A stretch of 64,000 bases of DNA from Mucilaginibacter pineti (GTDB taxonomy: Bacteria; Bacteroidota; Bacteroidia; Sphingobacteriales; Sphingobacteriaceae), in NCBI RefSeq assembly GCF_900101875.1, contig NZ_FNAI01000008.1:124001-188000 (forward strand). The letters are read 5' to 3'. The translations under genes and the position numbers were made by a program. Numbering within the stretch: position 1 is the first letter of the stretch; every line of letters starts with the position of its first letter. This document shows positions 35,758 through 48,600 of this stretch, piece after piece. The notes beneath the pieces are model-generated. The model was not told the origin of the DNA. It did not search any database and worked only from the letters and a program-made list of their open reading frames with translations.

Positions 35758-37569
35758 CTACCAGGCGGCTTGCCAGGTGGTGCCATCATAACAGAACAAT
35801 TTGTGCACATCGGTATCCCAAACTGATAGGGCTTCAACTGGTGAGGTTATTGCCGTACGCTGTGCTGTTGTCATACGCGGCCAGGGAATAGAGCCCTGCG
35901 TGATGCTGTTTACCGAGTGCATTGAGGATGTTTCATGCGTGAATGGACCATCCTTTTGAAATACCCTATCGCCGTTGTTGTAGATTATTTGCGTTAAAAT
36001 ACCGCCTAAACGTTCCTTGATACCGCCAGCATCATTATTGATTTGTATCCAAAACGAACCTAGATAAGAAGTTCCTAAGGAAAGCGATAAGTCACTGGCA
36101 TTATCCTGACTTTTGCTTCGGATGGTGTTTGCTACGGTGTCAATTACTATCCTTTCACCGTTAAAATAAGCCTTACCCGTAGATATCTCAACAAAAAAGT
36201 GCTCATACTTGTTAGTACCGTCCGAATGGTTTGATATAAAGCTCCACCCTCCGGCTGAGTTTTCAATCATAAATTTCATTTTCCCATCCGCAATGTCATT
36301 TACCTTGATATAATTACAGCTGTTTCTATCCGGCGCAGACAATATTCGGGAATCGGCATAAAGCACAACATCTTTAATCGGATCATAAACAGCAGGTGAA
36401 TAGGTTGTTTCGCCTGCTGGCTTGTGTGCCCCTGTCTGTACCAAAGCACCATCCATTGATAATCGTTTGGTACGCTGCATATCCTGCAGAATAGTGGCAA
36501 CCAGAACATTTCCTTCAGCATCAACAACCAGTAATTTATTACCGTCATCCACTGATACATTTGTACGCCTTATCTTTAAGGACTGTACCTCAGCCAGTTT
36601 GTCAATGATTAAACCCTGCCCATCTGATTTAAAAAGTGGGTTTATTACAGCGGCTATGGCTTTAGCAATCATGTAGTGCCCGGCATCATTGGGGTGGTGA
36701 TAGTCTGCGTTAAACGACCCTACCGGCTTGAAATAAGCCGTCCTAAGCGGTGTCCATATATCAATATAAGTTGCACCAACCGAAGTGGCTGTATTTGACA
36801 TTACGGTATTAAACTGAATAGCCAAAGGAGAAGGTGGGGAATCTAAACCTGAATTATATACGCCGGGTATACTTAACAGATACATTGCCGAATAGGGCCA
36901 CCCTTTGCCATGTATATCTGTTATTAATTGCTGATAGGCGGGTGTAAAAGTTGCAACAGTGTCGTAACCGCCAGGTCCTGTACCCTCGCTGTCATTTGTG
37001 CCAAACTCTATAGTGATATATTGATGTATTACTGCATTGTAAGTTGGAATCAATGAGCGATCGAAACCGCCTGCGGTTCCACCGCTTCCCCCCAGGTTAA
37101 CAGGATTAAGGCCCAACATGCCGGCTAATAAGCTAAAAAAACACTTATCTATACTTGATGCGGCATATTGTTGGGTAATACTGTCACCTATCCCTACTAT
37201 TGACTTTTCAGCCGAAAGTAGAGCCGCGTTCGTCAAAGTTTTTGTTGCCGCATCGTATTGTAAACTGTCATTTTGTTCAATTGTTCCGTCTGATCGCCCG
37301 AAAGCTATCTGCTTAGGATTTAAGCCGCTCACACCGCCGCCTGAACCCGCCGGCCCCGGTGGGCCTTGCGGACCAGTATCGCCTTTTGGCCCCTGCGGCC
37401 CAGTCGGCCCCACTGCACCTGCATGTTCATCAATCTCCTGCTGAAGCCCATCGCGCAGTAGTTTTACAAGTTCACGGAGCTTTACGCCCTGAGTCTTATT
37501 TAAAGCAGCGTTAAAAGGCCCTGTAGACTTGATCACATCATCAATGTAGAAATCATCTATTATCGCCAT
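35758..37569 (-). CDS. Collagen-like fibre protein with SGNH/GDSL hydrolase domain
   Basis: 603 residues. Residues 1-50 are the shared adaptor and 53-75 the Gly-X-Y segment. Residues about 122-315 are an SGNH hydrolase: block I VGIGDSIT (Ser130), block II around GSGGTAG, block III FGTNDS (Asn192), and block V DYHHPNDAGH (Asp289, His292), so the catalytic set is complete. The C-terminal ~280 residues are beta-rich and end in WDTDVHKLFCYDGTTWQ, as in many phage tail-fibre ends. No signal peptide is visible. The enzyme would remove acyl esters from a glycan; deacetylation at a receptor is plausible but inferred. Confidence 0.86.
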   Translation of the reverse strand: MAIIDDFYIDDVIKSTGPFNAALNKTQGVKLRELVKLLRDGLQQEIDEHAGAVGPTGPQGPKGDTGPQGPPGPAGSGGGVSGLNPKQIAFGRSDGTIEQNDSLQYDAATKTLTNAALLSAEKSIVGIGDSITQQYAASSIDKCFFSLLAGMLGLNPVNLGGSGGTAGGFDRSLIPTYNAVIHQYITIEFGTNDSEGTGPGGYDTVATFTPAYQQLITDIHGKGWPYSAMYLLSIPGVYNSGLDSPPSPLAIQFNTVMSNTATSVGATYIDIWTPLRTAYFKPVGSFNADYHHPNDAGHYMIAKAIAAVINPLFKSDGQGLIIDKLAEVQSLKIRRTNVSVDDGNKLLVVDAEGNVLVATILQDMQRTKRLSMDGALVQTGAHKPAGETTYSPAVYDPIKDVVLYADSRILSAPDRNSCNYIKVNDIADGKMKFMIENSAGGWSFISNHSDGTNKYEHFFVEISTGKAYFNGERIVIDTVANTIRSKSQDNASDLSLSLGTSYLGSFWIQINNDAGGIKERLGGILTQIIYNNGDRVFQKDGPFTHETSSMHSVNSITQGSIPWPRMTTAQRTAITSPVEALSVWDTDVHKLFCYDGTTWQAAW

Positions 37570-37616
37570 ATTGTTATCGTTTATGATTATTAACTATTTA
37601 CTATCCCAGTGAAAGC

Positions 37617-40600
37617 TTAAATCGTGAATTCTTTATCGCTTAAACTGAACAGACCGGAAGCATTTTGCGCTTTTACTTTAAAACGGCTATAGACCGGGTT
37701 TCCGTCTTCATCAGGGCCAGGAAGCACTATTGGGAAATTCATTACGATATTATCCGGGTTTTCCTGCTGGTAGACAAGCTGCCAGTTCCCCTTGCTATTT
37801 TGCTGATAAAGAAAATATTTGCCCTTGTTGGCCGTTGCTTGCCATTGCAATTGGTGCAAGGCTGTATTGTAACTCAAGTCAGGCGCGTCTGGGTTAAATA
37901 TATCGATAAGGTTTACCGCAATGACCTCCGATCCCTGGGACAGGATATTCTCCTCCTGTTCGAGTTCGTTGATGATCTGGCGGATAAAGACCAGCCTGTA
38001 ATATACGGTTTCACCAAGTGGCACCACAGCCGAATCGGAAAAATCATCGGTCACGGTTAAGCCGCCTGTTAGCGGATCACTCAGCAGGGAAACATCCAGG
38101 AAATTATCCATGTTGCTCAGCAGTTCTGTTTTAACAGGATCTATCGTTCGGTATATCCTTACACCGGTAATCGTATCATAAGCGGGAAACGGCGAAAGTT
38201 TGAAAGTGACTGTTACCTTGCTATCACTCGCTCCCTCATTTAACCCGGTTACAAATGAACGGATGACGGGCGCTTCTCCCGGAAGAGTATTTAATACTGT
38301 AACCGGGCCTGCGAAATTACTCAACGCTCCGATCTCCAACCGGTTTGTAACTTCGGCAGCGGCATAGAAATAAAGAAAACGCGCGGAGCCCCTCAGATTA
38401 TAGTCCGTAAACCTGATATAATAATTACTGGGCTTATTTACGGGATATTGCCTGATCATCGGAAACGGATCAAAGTCCGGAGCGCCCGGATCAAGTAAAA
38501 TCCCGTTGAGGTCACGGATAACCGGCAGCTTATTCGCTGTTTGTTTACCCGTTTTTATATAGGCCAGCACTGGCACCTGCTCGGTTAAAGGGAGCAGCGT
38601 TGTATGGATGGCTTGTTCATAGTTGGCAACCAATCCTGAAGAACCGGGCGGAAGGTCAATACCGTTTTTATCTTTTTTCAGTTCAGGGATATCTGGAACC
38701 GGAAAACCATACAGGCCTCCTGAGTCATCACTGTTTGTTACCGGATATTGTTTAAAACTACCGGAACCGGGAGGATCGAATTGTAAATTCAGAAGGCCAA
38801 GATACCGATCGGCGAAAAAAGGATCTGTTTTAAACCCGGCCAACGCCTCCAAGATAGTTGTTACAGTAGCTGGCAGATAAAGGCTGAGTAAAACTAACTC
38901 ATTATGGGTCCGGTAAAAGCTCCAGCCAAAAGGCTCGCGTCTCAACTGATCCACCCCTGCAGGTACCGGGATATCAAAGGTAAATGCAGCTTTACCAGTA
39001 GCATCCGGCCTTACCTTTAAACCCGCCGCCACCGGCGATTCAGGGGGCAAGGGCTGGAAAATATTAAGCGCCAGCAAGATGGCCGGCAACGAAACTGCTG
39101 ATTGGTACGATGTTCCTTGCTCATCTTGTGCAAGGATTTGCAGGGCCAGCAGCGATTTTTTATCATTTATGCCTGGCGCCGGTAACAGTTTGTTACGATT
39201 AAGATAACCAGGTGAAGGTTCCGTCAGCAAATACCCACGGTATCCCGGGTGATAGTTCACCGTCATGATCCTTTGGGAGGTTTCCATTGAAAGAACCTGT
39301 CCTTCCACGTCAAGATAACCAGGGTCGTAGGCGAAGAGTATTAACGGCGAACTGCTCTTGATGGCAACTACACTTACTAATTTTTTTTCTGAAGGATCAG
39401 TCAACAGTGGCAGGAACACTTTACCGTTATACCATTCAACATAAGCCTCATGCGATCCGGCCGGTGAATTTAGCGAAGGATTTGCAGCATCATATGGCGG
39501 TACATGCTGGGGATGCGGCTGTAAAATAGTACCAGGATCGCAAAGTATCTGGTAGTATCCCGGCATGATAACATTATTAGCGTCTTTAGCAATGGTTACA
39601 GTGGCCTGTGCGTGTATCCCTCCTACCCAAAATTTGGATGGGTTGCCCTGTTCATCATAAACCGTTTCGATAACGGGTGCAACAGGGTTACTATGATCAA
39701 TAAGTCCGATCCTGCGTTGTACAGGTAACCAGTTATCTGTATTGCCCAGGTTTTCCATTACAGTAAACCGGCTATCCTTTGATGGCGATACATAATAAGA
39801 CCTGGTGCTGATGTTAGATGAGGTTGCAGGGTCACCATCAACTCGTTCTGTTACCCTTGTTTTTTCGACTGTTATCGCCAACACTGGTGGGCTACCCGGT
39901 CCGCTGGGCATGTTTAACGCGCCGGTAACCGTGTATTGCCCGTCAGCAGTCAGCAAAAGGCTTCCAGAAAACTTGGCCAGGTCCTCGTCCGCTATCAGCG
40001 GCTGCTGAACAATTCCGTTGACGAGGCTATAAGCGCCGGCCAACAACCGAACCGTAGACTCATCCACTTCTATTACAGCACGTATGATCCCTGATACCTG
40101 CAACGGCTCATCAGGTTTGAAAAACGCACCAACCTGGTTGCCCTTTATCACAGCATTCAGATAATCAGGGCTGCTTTCATCAAGACCGGTAACATCTGTA
40201 ATATCTGTCCAATTAAACGTAACACGAGTGAAAGCTGTATCCATCCCCGGAAAGGCGGCTATTCTCCCGCTTAACCATTGTTGTTCCCGTTCTGACGTAA
40301 ACACAAGGGTGCTTTCTTGCTGAACATATTGTACAGTAATATCAGTCGGCGGTTTGAGCTGGTTGTCTGGTGGGAATACGGTTGCATCGGTGGCAACGCT
40401 ATCACTCAAAGCAGAAGCCCTGGCAAAAAGGTCAATACCATAAATAGCATAATAGTGAACGCCTGGATTTTTTTCCAAATGGATAAACAAACTGGCATCA
40501 TTATCCATCAGGGGGACAGTTTCCGGAATAGCTGCACCATGCGCCGCCTGATACGCGCTGTTGTAGGCATAATACATTTTACCTGCCAGCTCACTATCTG

Positions 40601-42578
40601 TAATATAAGGCAGCACGTAATCTGTTTGCGTCGCGCTGCGGTATTCGATGCCGAAAAGTATAGGCGTAGTATGTAAACCGTGATCAAAAAGCGCGTTGCC
40701 TACATTTCCATTGAAAAACTCATTGTCGGTAATTTCCGCCTCCAACGGAGCTCTTCCGATATTGACCAGCCGTAAGTGGTTTAGCAGGCTGTAGCCCTGT
40801 TCATCGAACAGGCCTGGGCTTCCATTTGTTGTATCAGCTATCTGGTAACTTACAGGACGCATGAGCGGTTTCGCCGGCCGGCGAAGGTCAGCCTTACCGA
40901 CTGGTATGCCCAGGTAATTCAGTTGGCTGACAGCCGAGCTGGCCGAAGACCTGTTGCGGTAGGTCATCCGGTAAACAAACTTCATTTCCGGATCAGCCAT
41001 ATCCGGGGTATCTATATAACCGAGGCCGAGCATGCGTGCAAAATGGTAATCTGTAGCTTGTATATTAAGCAGGTCGAGGTAACGAAAAGAAGTACCAGGA
41101 TCATCCTCGCGTCCAGATAGGTTAACTGTCACCGTGGCTTCTTCCCCATCTTGGCTTTGGGTTAGGTAAGCTTGTACGGTATTCTTTACAGAGGGCTCTG
41201 TTTCCGTTGAGCTGAGCCATTTGTCATGATAATTGGCAACCTTTAAAGTCGTGCCATCACGGTATTGCGGCCAGCGCTGATCGATATCGACCCGACCCGG
41301 TTCCTCCAACTGGCGAAAGACAACTGTATCATCAAGTGAAAGCGCAAAACCGCCCCCGACATCGGTCCAGGCCTGTTCCGGTCTGCTTTTTAAAAAGTCG
41401 TCATAAGTTTCAAAACTAAAAGACTGAAGGTAACTATGACCATCCATCAATAGTCTTATACGCCGAATATTTTCATTGACATAGCTTTTCACGGAGTCGG
41501 TTCCGGCGATAGTTATCTCGTCACGAAGACAAGGGATTTCCCCTGTCGTTTCATCATCCGGTCTCGCCAAAGCCTCAAGCTTCAGCGTTGCCGAGCCGTT
41601 TGTATTGTTTTTAACTGCAAAGCTGAAGCCGAAAGCTGTTTTGTCCTGGATCAGGATCTCCAGCTCGCCGGTATAACCTTTCATAAAATCCAGTGGGTTT
41701 ACCATTGGATCAATCAGTTTAAGTTGTTGCAGGTAAGCGACTGGGTTTTTAAAATAAACACTAACGATACTACTATACTTCCGATCGTCACGTACGATAT
41801 TTAGTATATAGGTCCATTTTGCTGCTAATGCATTAATTGCTGGTTTATAGTTACCGAAATCAAGAAAAAAGACAATGGGTGCTGTGTAAGGTGTTCTGGA
41901 AATATACACGTAATCATCCGGCTGGTTAAAACCCGCCGCGGTATTCTGATTGTTGGTATAGCTGCCTTGCGGCAAATGGTTGTCACCCAGCTCCCCGTTT
42001 AGCAACCAGCGCAGCAGGATACCTTCTCCTATGCCGTTACTCCCATCAGCGCCGGCTGCCTGCAGGCGAATCTCAGGAGCGTTGTTGAAAAACGCCGGCG
42101 GTTTATCATTGCAGGGATAGAACCCGGCGGCGGCCAAGGATTCTTCCAGGGCGTAGAAAGCATCCATCACAGGAACAAATGCGGCGGCCAGGCTATCGAT
42201 AACATCCTGCGGCAATTCTTCCTCCCTGTTGCAGAACACATCGAATATATTGAGGATAGTTTGAAACTGCGAGCCGAAACCATCACCCGAACCATCCAGA
42301 TAGCCGGTCAGGAAATCCATTTTTGAAAAATCGAGATCGTCAAAATCCCCCGGAACCAGTAAGGCTGGATCATTGGCACCTTCGATTGTAGTTAATACAC
42401 GGATCACCCTATTGTATAACTTTTTTAGCAGATCATGCTCAAACGTATTGAGCGTATCCAGCAGATCCTGTTCCCCGTTATAAAGCCCCGCTGCTTTTTC
42501 TGCATATATGGCAGAAAGACAAGAGGCCATAGCGCTATAATCGGCACAAAAAACATAGTTATTACTTGTTTCCGGCAT
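37617..42578 (-). CDS. Giant beta-rich protein of unknown function (1653 residues)
   Basis: 1653 residues, no signal peptide and no transmembrane segment seen. The first ~170 residues are helical and acidic; the rest looks like a chain of beta-sandwich units. The C-terminal ~170 residues have the look of fibronectin type III modules (VTFKLSPFPAYDTITGVRIYRT, LQWQATANKGKYFLY). I do not recognise the family. It stands between the 2093-residue protein (38 bases) and the SGNH fibre (47 bases) on one probable transcript. GC content is higher than that of the outer genes of the island. Structural or scaffold role is inferred from size and position only. Confidence 0.8.
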   Translation of the reverse strand: MPETSNNYVFCADYSAMASCLSAIYAEKAAGLYNGEQDLLDTLNTFEHDLLKKLYNRVIRVLTTIEGANDPALLVPGDFDDLDFSKMDFLTGYLDGSGDGFGSQFQTILNIFDVFCNREEELPQDVIDSLAAAFVPVMDAFYALEESLAAAGFYPCNDKPPAFFNNAPEIRLQAAGADGSNGIGEGILLRWLLNGELGDNHLPQGSYTNNQNTAAGFNQPDDYVYISRTPYTAPIVFFLDFGNYKPAINALAAKWTYILNIVRDDRKYSSIVSVYFKNPVAYLQQLKLIDPMVNPLDFMKGYTGELEILIQDKTAFGFSFAVKNNTNGSATLKLEALARPDDETTGEIPCLRDEITIAGTDSVKSYVNENIRRIRLLMDGHSYLQSFSFETYDDFLKSRPEQAWTDVGGGFALSLDDTVVFRQLEEPGRVDIDQRWPQYRDGTTLKVANYHDKWLSSTETEPSVKNTVQAYLTQSQDGEEATVTVNLSGREDDPGTSFRYLDLLNIQATDYHFARMLGLGYIDTPDMADPEMKFVYRMTYRNRSSASSAVSQLNYLGIPVGKADLRRPAKPLMRPVSYQIADTTNGSPGLFDEQGYSLLNHLRLVNIGRAPLEAEITDNEFFNGNVGNALFDHGLHTTPILFGIEYRSATQTDYVLPYITDSELAGKMYYAYNSAYQAAHGAAIPETVPLMDNDASLFIHLEKNPGVHYYAIYGIDLFARASALSDSVATDATVFPPDNQLKPPTDITVQYVQQESTLVFTSEREQQWLSGRIAAFPGMDTAFTRVTFNWTDITDVTGLDESSPDYLNAVIKGNQVGAFFKPDEPLQVSGIIRAVIEVDESTVRLLAGAYSLVNGIVQQPLIADEDLAKFSGSLLLTADGQYTVTGALNMPSGPGSPPVLAITVEKTRVTERVDGDPATSSNISTRSYYVSPSKDSRFTVMENLGNTDNWLPVQRRIGLIDHSNPVAPVIETVYDEQGNPSKFWVGGIHAQATVTIAKDANNVIMPGYYQILCDPGTILQPHPQHVPPYDAANPSLNSPAGSHEAYVEWYNGKVFLPLLTDPSEKKLVSVVAIKSSSPLILFAYDPGYLDVEGQVLSMETSQRIMTVNYHPGYRGYLLTEPSPGYLNRNKLLPAPGINDKKSLLALQILAQDEQGTSYQSAVSLPAILLALNIFQPLPPESPVAAGLKVRPDATGKAAFTFDIPVPAGVDQLRREPFGWSFYRTHNELVLLSLYLPATVTTILEALAGFKTDPFFADRYLGLLNLQFDPPGSGSFKQYPVTNSDDSGGLYGFPVPDIPELKKDKNGIDLPPGSSGLVANYEQAIHTTLLPLTEQVPVLAYIKTGKQTANKLPVIRDLNGILLDPGAPDFDPFPMIRQYPVNKPSNYYIRFTDYNLRGSARFLYFYAAAEVTNRLEIGALSNFAGPVTVLNTLPGEAPVIRSFVTGLNEGASDSKVTVTFKLSPFPAYDTITGVRIYRTIDPVKTELLSNMDNFLDVSLLSDPLTGGLTVTDDFSDSAVVPLGETVYYRLVFIRQIINELEQEENILSQGSEVIAVNLIDIFNPDAPDLSYNTALHQLQWQATANKGKYFLYQQNSKGNWQLVYQQENPDNIVMNFPIVLPGPDEDGNPVYSRFKVKAQNASGLFSLSDKEFTI

Positions 42579-42616
42579 ATATGATTGATTTAAGGTAGAT
42601 TTTCATTAGTACTTAG

Positions 42617-45600
42617 TTAACTATTTAAATACGTTGCCAGGTTAATTGCGCCTGTTTCCACGGCCGAAGTATCATAGGTTTCTCCATTGAACACTTTAGC
42701 TGTGAACGTAAAATCGGCGCTGCCTGCCGGAATATCCATCGCGGTGTTGGTAATAAACACAGCTGAAGTGTCCCTTGACTGAAAATAAATAAAATCAGTA
42801 GCCGGCAAACTGGAACTATCAGCTTTCGTCAGCACCAAGCCAACGGTACCCACCCTATCCTCGTCGGTCAGTTTCGGATCGTTCAAGGGTTCAGGCCCGG
42901 AAATAAGTATACCCAGCATCCGCCGGTGCGCGGGATCCCCCGGATCTGTATTCATCACGGGAATTACTGTGATCCTTTCCACCGGTTCCAGGTTCTTCAA
43001 AGCAAGTCCACCGAAAACGATGCGCTCAAAAAGCACCGCATACCGAAGTGTGTCGCCGGGATCGTTATCCGGGTCATTATCTATAAGCTTTTTCAATCGC
43101 TGGTCAATATCCATTCCGGTAAAAGCGACGTTCAGCGCCGATATCGCGTAACGTACAGGTGTGGCAGCGGCATCTATGATAACGCTCCTGACCTGTTCTT
43201 CAAAATCCTTGAATCTCGAGGTCTGGAAGCTGAAGCGATGCACTTCAAAACGCTGTTCTCCGTGTTCAGCCGTTGTATATACCGAAGTGAAAATAGCTGT
43301 GTAAAACTTGGCCGGGATCAGGTCAGTAAAAACGTAGACCGCCTGGCGGAGCTTTTTGTACAACGAAGCTGCCATATGGTTACAATCGTTACCTGCGGCT
43401 GCCTGATTGAAAAGAAAGATCAGCTGCTGGCTAAGCGGGAGCGTTTGGTAATTGTCCCACGTGATCTCCGTTTCCGTTTCCTGCCATTCCAATGATTCAT
43501 GCAGCACGTGCTGGTAGGGGTCGATCAGGGTAGTTTCCAGCGCTGCGCCAACCGGGTTGAGACCCAAATAGGCATCCCAAGCTGCAAACATGGCATTCAT
43601 GGATGACTCGGTGAAGAATAGCCTTATCCGTGCGCTGTTCCAGAACACCGGTTTACTCAGATCGTACCTGCCCAGCGCATCGGGGTATGAACGGTTATAA
43701 TCGATATATAGTTTGATGCTGGCAAGTTTGAATTCTCCGGCACGGTCATCCAGTTCCAATTGGCGGTAAGCCTGGTTATGCTGTTGAAAATGTCCGGGGG
43801 GGCCCGCTGTTTTAAAACCAAAAGTATGAATGGTTTGATGCCCCTGCGCGTTATAACCGGGATAAGATACCGTATCGCTTGTTGTGATCCGGACAGCAAA
43901 TATGGAATTCGGGCGCCAAACCGGTTGAATCGTCTGATTCAGCGTATTGCTCAGGATCTGCACTTCCTCGATAAACTGATTTTGAGGGGGCATAATATCT
44001 GTTCTTGCTTTTAATCCTGGGGTCAGGTAACTGAGGCTGTCCAGGAAGGTAGTACGGGTTTGTGTTTCAAATACACCTAGTTCCGCCGGAATATCTGTTT
44101 CTGCTTTTAACTGGCGGTCAAGATAAATCCTTATTTTTCCAGCTGTACGGTCTACAGTGACCGCGATATGTTTGTATTGCCTGCTTTTGACTATACCCGA
44201 GCCGCATGCTGTGGTATAACTATCTTTTACCTCTATCCCCCAGCTTGCGTTACCATTATAACAAGTTAGCCAAATGCTGTACCCCGGGATAGCTGCCGCG
44301 TTAGCATATGTCGCGTCGGGATTTGCCGGAGCCTGCTGACTCAGATGCAGCACAAAACCTTTACGGAGCTGTTCATCGTCGTCAGCGCTGATCTTGGATA
44401 AAAGTGTACATATACCTGTACTAAAAGGATCAAAAATAACGGTGCCAGCTATGGTAAAACTACCATTCTCCACTTTAAGCCCGGGTTGGAAAGGGATAAC
44501 AACGGCATCCCCGGATGAAGTGTAATTGTAAATATTCAGGAGAGACAACTCGTTTTCAACACCTGAAACCCAGGCGCCGGGAAGCAGATCGGGACTGCCT
44601 GTCGTCCAGCCATTATAAAGGTCCCCTGTATCCTCCGCCGAGTCCAGTCGCCAGTTGCCTATGCGTCCATCGGAGATAATTTCGGATAATACTTCCTGTC
44701 CGGTCAGGCTGCGATTATATAACGAAATATTCATCAGTGAGCGTTCCTGTTCAATATCCCTGTTCTGCCCGTTCAGCCAATCATTATGATAAGCCTCGGG
44801 GAGGCGAAAATGCCCGCCGATCACCAGGTCTCCCACATAATCAGAAGGGCTGCGGCCATCCAGGGTGATCAGTATCCGGTCTACTTGTATTTCAGCATCG
44901 CCGAAGGATGCAAGAGCGGTTGCTTCACCGCTCGCGATGGTCTGTTTTTTCCGGCTGACGTAAATGCTGTTAAAACGGTTAAAAAACAAGGGGAGGTATA
45001 TCGTCGACTGAAAGTCAATGGTCAGGTCGTGCCCGGTTTCCAGGAAGTTAAGGTCTACATCGCTTAATGCCTGCGGTAATGTGATGAGCAGGCTACCCCG
45101 CTGTCCCTTTAGAGAAAGACCGTTAGCCTGACTTCCCGCCGGTTTACTGATTGTGGCTGTTATAGTTGAGAAGAGCAGGCGCAATCCGTCATAAAATATA
45201 GATTGTCCTGCCGGATAGCCGCTATTTTCTTCCCCCGCCTTCCAGTCTATATTTGTTCTGTTCATGATGTGCTCATAACAGAACAGATCTTTTTGTTCAA
45301 AACCAAGCGAATCTATATCCGGCAAGGTGTTTTGGACCTTGCCGAGATAGCTGAACATGTCCTGCGACATCAGCCTGATCCTGTTGTATTTGTTTTTATC
45401 CGTGAACTGCCAGTATCCCGGCTTTAAGCTTCCCAATGCTATACCACCCGTTTCCTGATATGATGCGACGATCCCCGGTATGGCCTCATAGATATTATAA
45501 GGCTCCCATTGGCCGCCGCCGCCGGCTTTCCAGATAAATATTTCCGCATTATCAAGGGAAAATACGTGACTTACCTGTGGATTAACACCCTTCTGAGGTG

Positions 45601-48600
45601 GCAGTAATTCCGTATAACCGTCGGGCAGTTGGTTGGCATAGCCCCCAATTGTATTCCCCGGGCTAACAGGTTTCAAAAACTCTATATCAATATAACTATC
45701 CAGTGGTATGGTAACCGGATTCAATCCCTGGTTATCGTCCTCGAAACTATATTTCCAAGCGGTACTCCCGGGCACCGGCAACTGGCTGCCGCTTCCTGTA
45801 ACATAATTGACAGTGAATGTCTCGCCGGTAAGCATGTGCACTGCCGCGGCCGGCGAGTAGCCCGTTGCCGGATCGGGTAACCCCAATACCCCAATAGGCT
45901 CAAGCAGCGGCCCCATGTTGTCGTTATGCGGCCCCAGGCGAAGCTCTATCCTCGCTCTGATCCGTTTGAAAATGACCTTGACACTGACCTCTAAATAGCC
46001 GATGATATTTAACGGATTTGGCGCTTCCACAGCCAGGCCAACGTTAAGCCCAAGGCTGATCTTAACGAAGAGCACTTTGAGGTAAGCGGACCCACCCATT
46101 TCTATATAGCCACCTACCTGGAAGGGCCGGAAACTCAGCTGGCCGCCCAGGTTTACATGGGCTTCAAAGCCCCCGCTTACCGGACCAGCACCCAGCCTGA
46201 AAGAGAAACCTGCCCCTGCCCCTGCGCGGATGCCTTGCGAAGATATCATCAGGTAGGCATAACCCTGTAGTATCGATAGTATTTTGGCCTGGATACGAGC
46301 ACTGTCCGGCTGATCTTTTCCGAGGTTGACATACCACCCGGAGGCATTGTTAAAGAAAAATGCGATATCAAGCTCTCCTTTTAAGGAAAAGATAAAGCCG
46401 TCGTCTGGTATTTTATAATCTACCCCGAGGTTGGCGGTAAAGGATTGATCGCCAATGGCGATCAGCGCGCTGAACGGCGGGTCTTTTTCATCATCCAGGT
46501 TCAGCCGCGAACGCAGGATACCCGCCTGCCCCTGCAACAGGAAAACATCCGGTAAACCCAGCATAATGAACAGCTTGCTGGAGAATACAAAACCATCATC
46601 AAAAGTGGTTGCGATGGTGGCTCCCGCACCTACCGCGAAGCCGGGCTGGTCTGCAAACTTATTGATCTGTACACCTTTCTTGCCTGTTAAAGGATCTGGT
46701 GCCTTGTAATAATCCCACCAGGTAGCATCATCGCCCAGGCCTGCAGCCTTTTTAGAGGGCACATAATGCTGCCCGATTAAACCGCGGATACCATAAACAC
46801 CAAGGCCGCCAAATAGTGGCGCCGGTGAAGGCAGTTCAAGCCCGATATCGACCAGGAAAGACGGTATAGCCGGGTTAAGACGCATACCCGCGCTGCCCGA
46901 TAGATGAAGTTTAGGCATACTGAAAGACACGGCACCTGCATATTCGGTGCCGGCAACAGACCCGTTTTTGGTTGGCTGCTGTACATTGAGCAAGCCATGC
47001 AGAATGAATTGCGCTTTTTCTTTGGGTACATTGCCAGGGATAGTCATATCAATGACGATGCCATCTATACTAAAGAATTGGTCAAAGGGACCGTCATCTA
47101 CAGAAAAGTAATATTTGATACCATTACCGGCTGCATTAACACCCGCGCGGCCCGTATTCAGCATGCCGTCAAAACCTACGCAAATGTAATCCCGGTCTAC
47201 GCCGTTATGAATACGCTGGTAAGGAGATAGCGTAAGGTGGTCTACTTCCAGTTTTACAGGCCCTACTTTCAGACTAAAGGATTTTGGCACCTGCAATACA
47301 CCGCCAACAAATTCAAGGTGGCCGTTTTCCCATATGCGGAGCTTGGTGATCTCGATATTCTTGGGCAGAAAATCTCCCAAAAACTCGTTTACTGCTATAA
47401 AACTAAGTAAACCCGACACTTCGAAATAAAACAGGTCATTTTCTTCGCCAAATTTCAGGCTGCGGATCTGTAGCTCGAATACCTGCGGCCAAATGATCTT
47501 GGCAAAATCGCCGGCAGGACGTGCGGTAATTGAAAAATCGCCATTATCTTTAATGAACGCTTCTATGCCGATTAACGCGTCTGTACCGTCGCTGTTTTTA
47601 AGTTTGGAAAAACTCAGTTCTCCTTGAATATCGCAGTAAGTGATGGCGTTTTGCCGGAACGTAAGGTCGAATTTGTCGAGCTTCACAGAAAAATCGCCAA
47701 ATTTACGGTGGAGCAAGCCCTGGTCTACCAGTTTGATAGCACCGCTTACGCCGCCTGTACCAATCAGCAGGTTATCCGCCGTAATAGCTGCGCTGGCATG
47801 GCCGGGATCATCCTTACCGAAACGACCGAAAGTAATACCTGCGTGCTGAACATACAGACCTACAAAATCCGGCGCGTAACCTGCCGCATCTACCTCGGGT
47901 ATATTGGTGTTGCGACTCAAATCTAACTTAGCGTTGGTAAAACTGATGATGAGCCCTGTATTACCTATCTGGTTAAATTCGGGTATCAGCGAACCGGCAA
48001 TTTCGGCGTTATAACCAATCCCGGCATCGCTATCGGCATATAAACTGGCTTCTGCAAAACGGAATACCGATTTGGTGTTAGGGATGGGCAGCCCGGCCGC
48101 GGTAACCGGCTGTAGTACGGTTAACGGAAACTCGATACTCGCTGAGAGTGTTAAGGTTGCTTTAACATGCGGTGTTATCAGGTTGTGGACATAATCTTCA
48201 ATACCACCGGGAACAATCAGGTTATAAAATTGCTGCAGGCGGCTTTTGCTCACCGCGGGCTCGGCATCGGCTATATACAGGATGAACATTAGCCCGGGTA
48301 TACTCACAGTTATACTGGAGTTTGTGCTGATTAGCGTTGCAATTAAATTAACCGTCGGGGTTTGCCCGGCGGGTATACTTAAATGGGCAGCAGGGTATAA
48401 ATCATTAATATCATCTATCAGCTGCTGATAAACAGAGGTGCCGGTGTTAACAGGCTTAACAAAATAATTTAAAGTGTGCGCGATAACCTGCGCGTCTGAA
48501 ATTTTGAACACCTGCAGGCCCAGGTCAAAAAAATCCTGGGGGCTAAAGGAAAAGCCCGGCAGGTTAAACGATCTTAAAAAAGCCAGTACTCCCCACTGGT

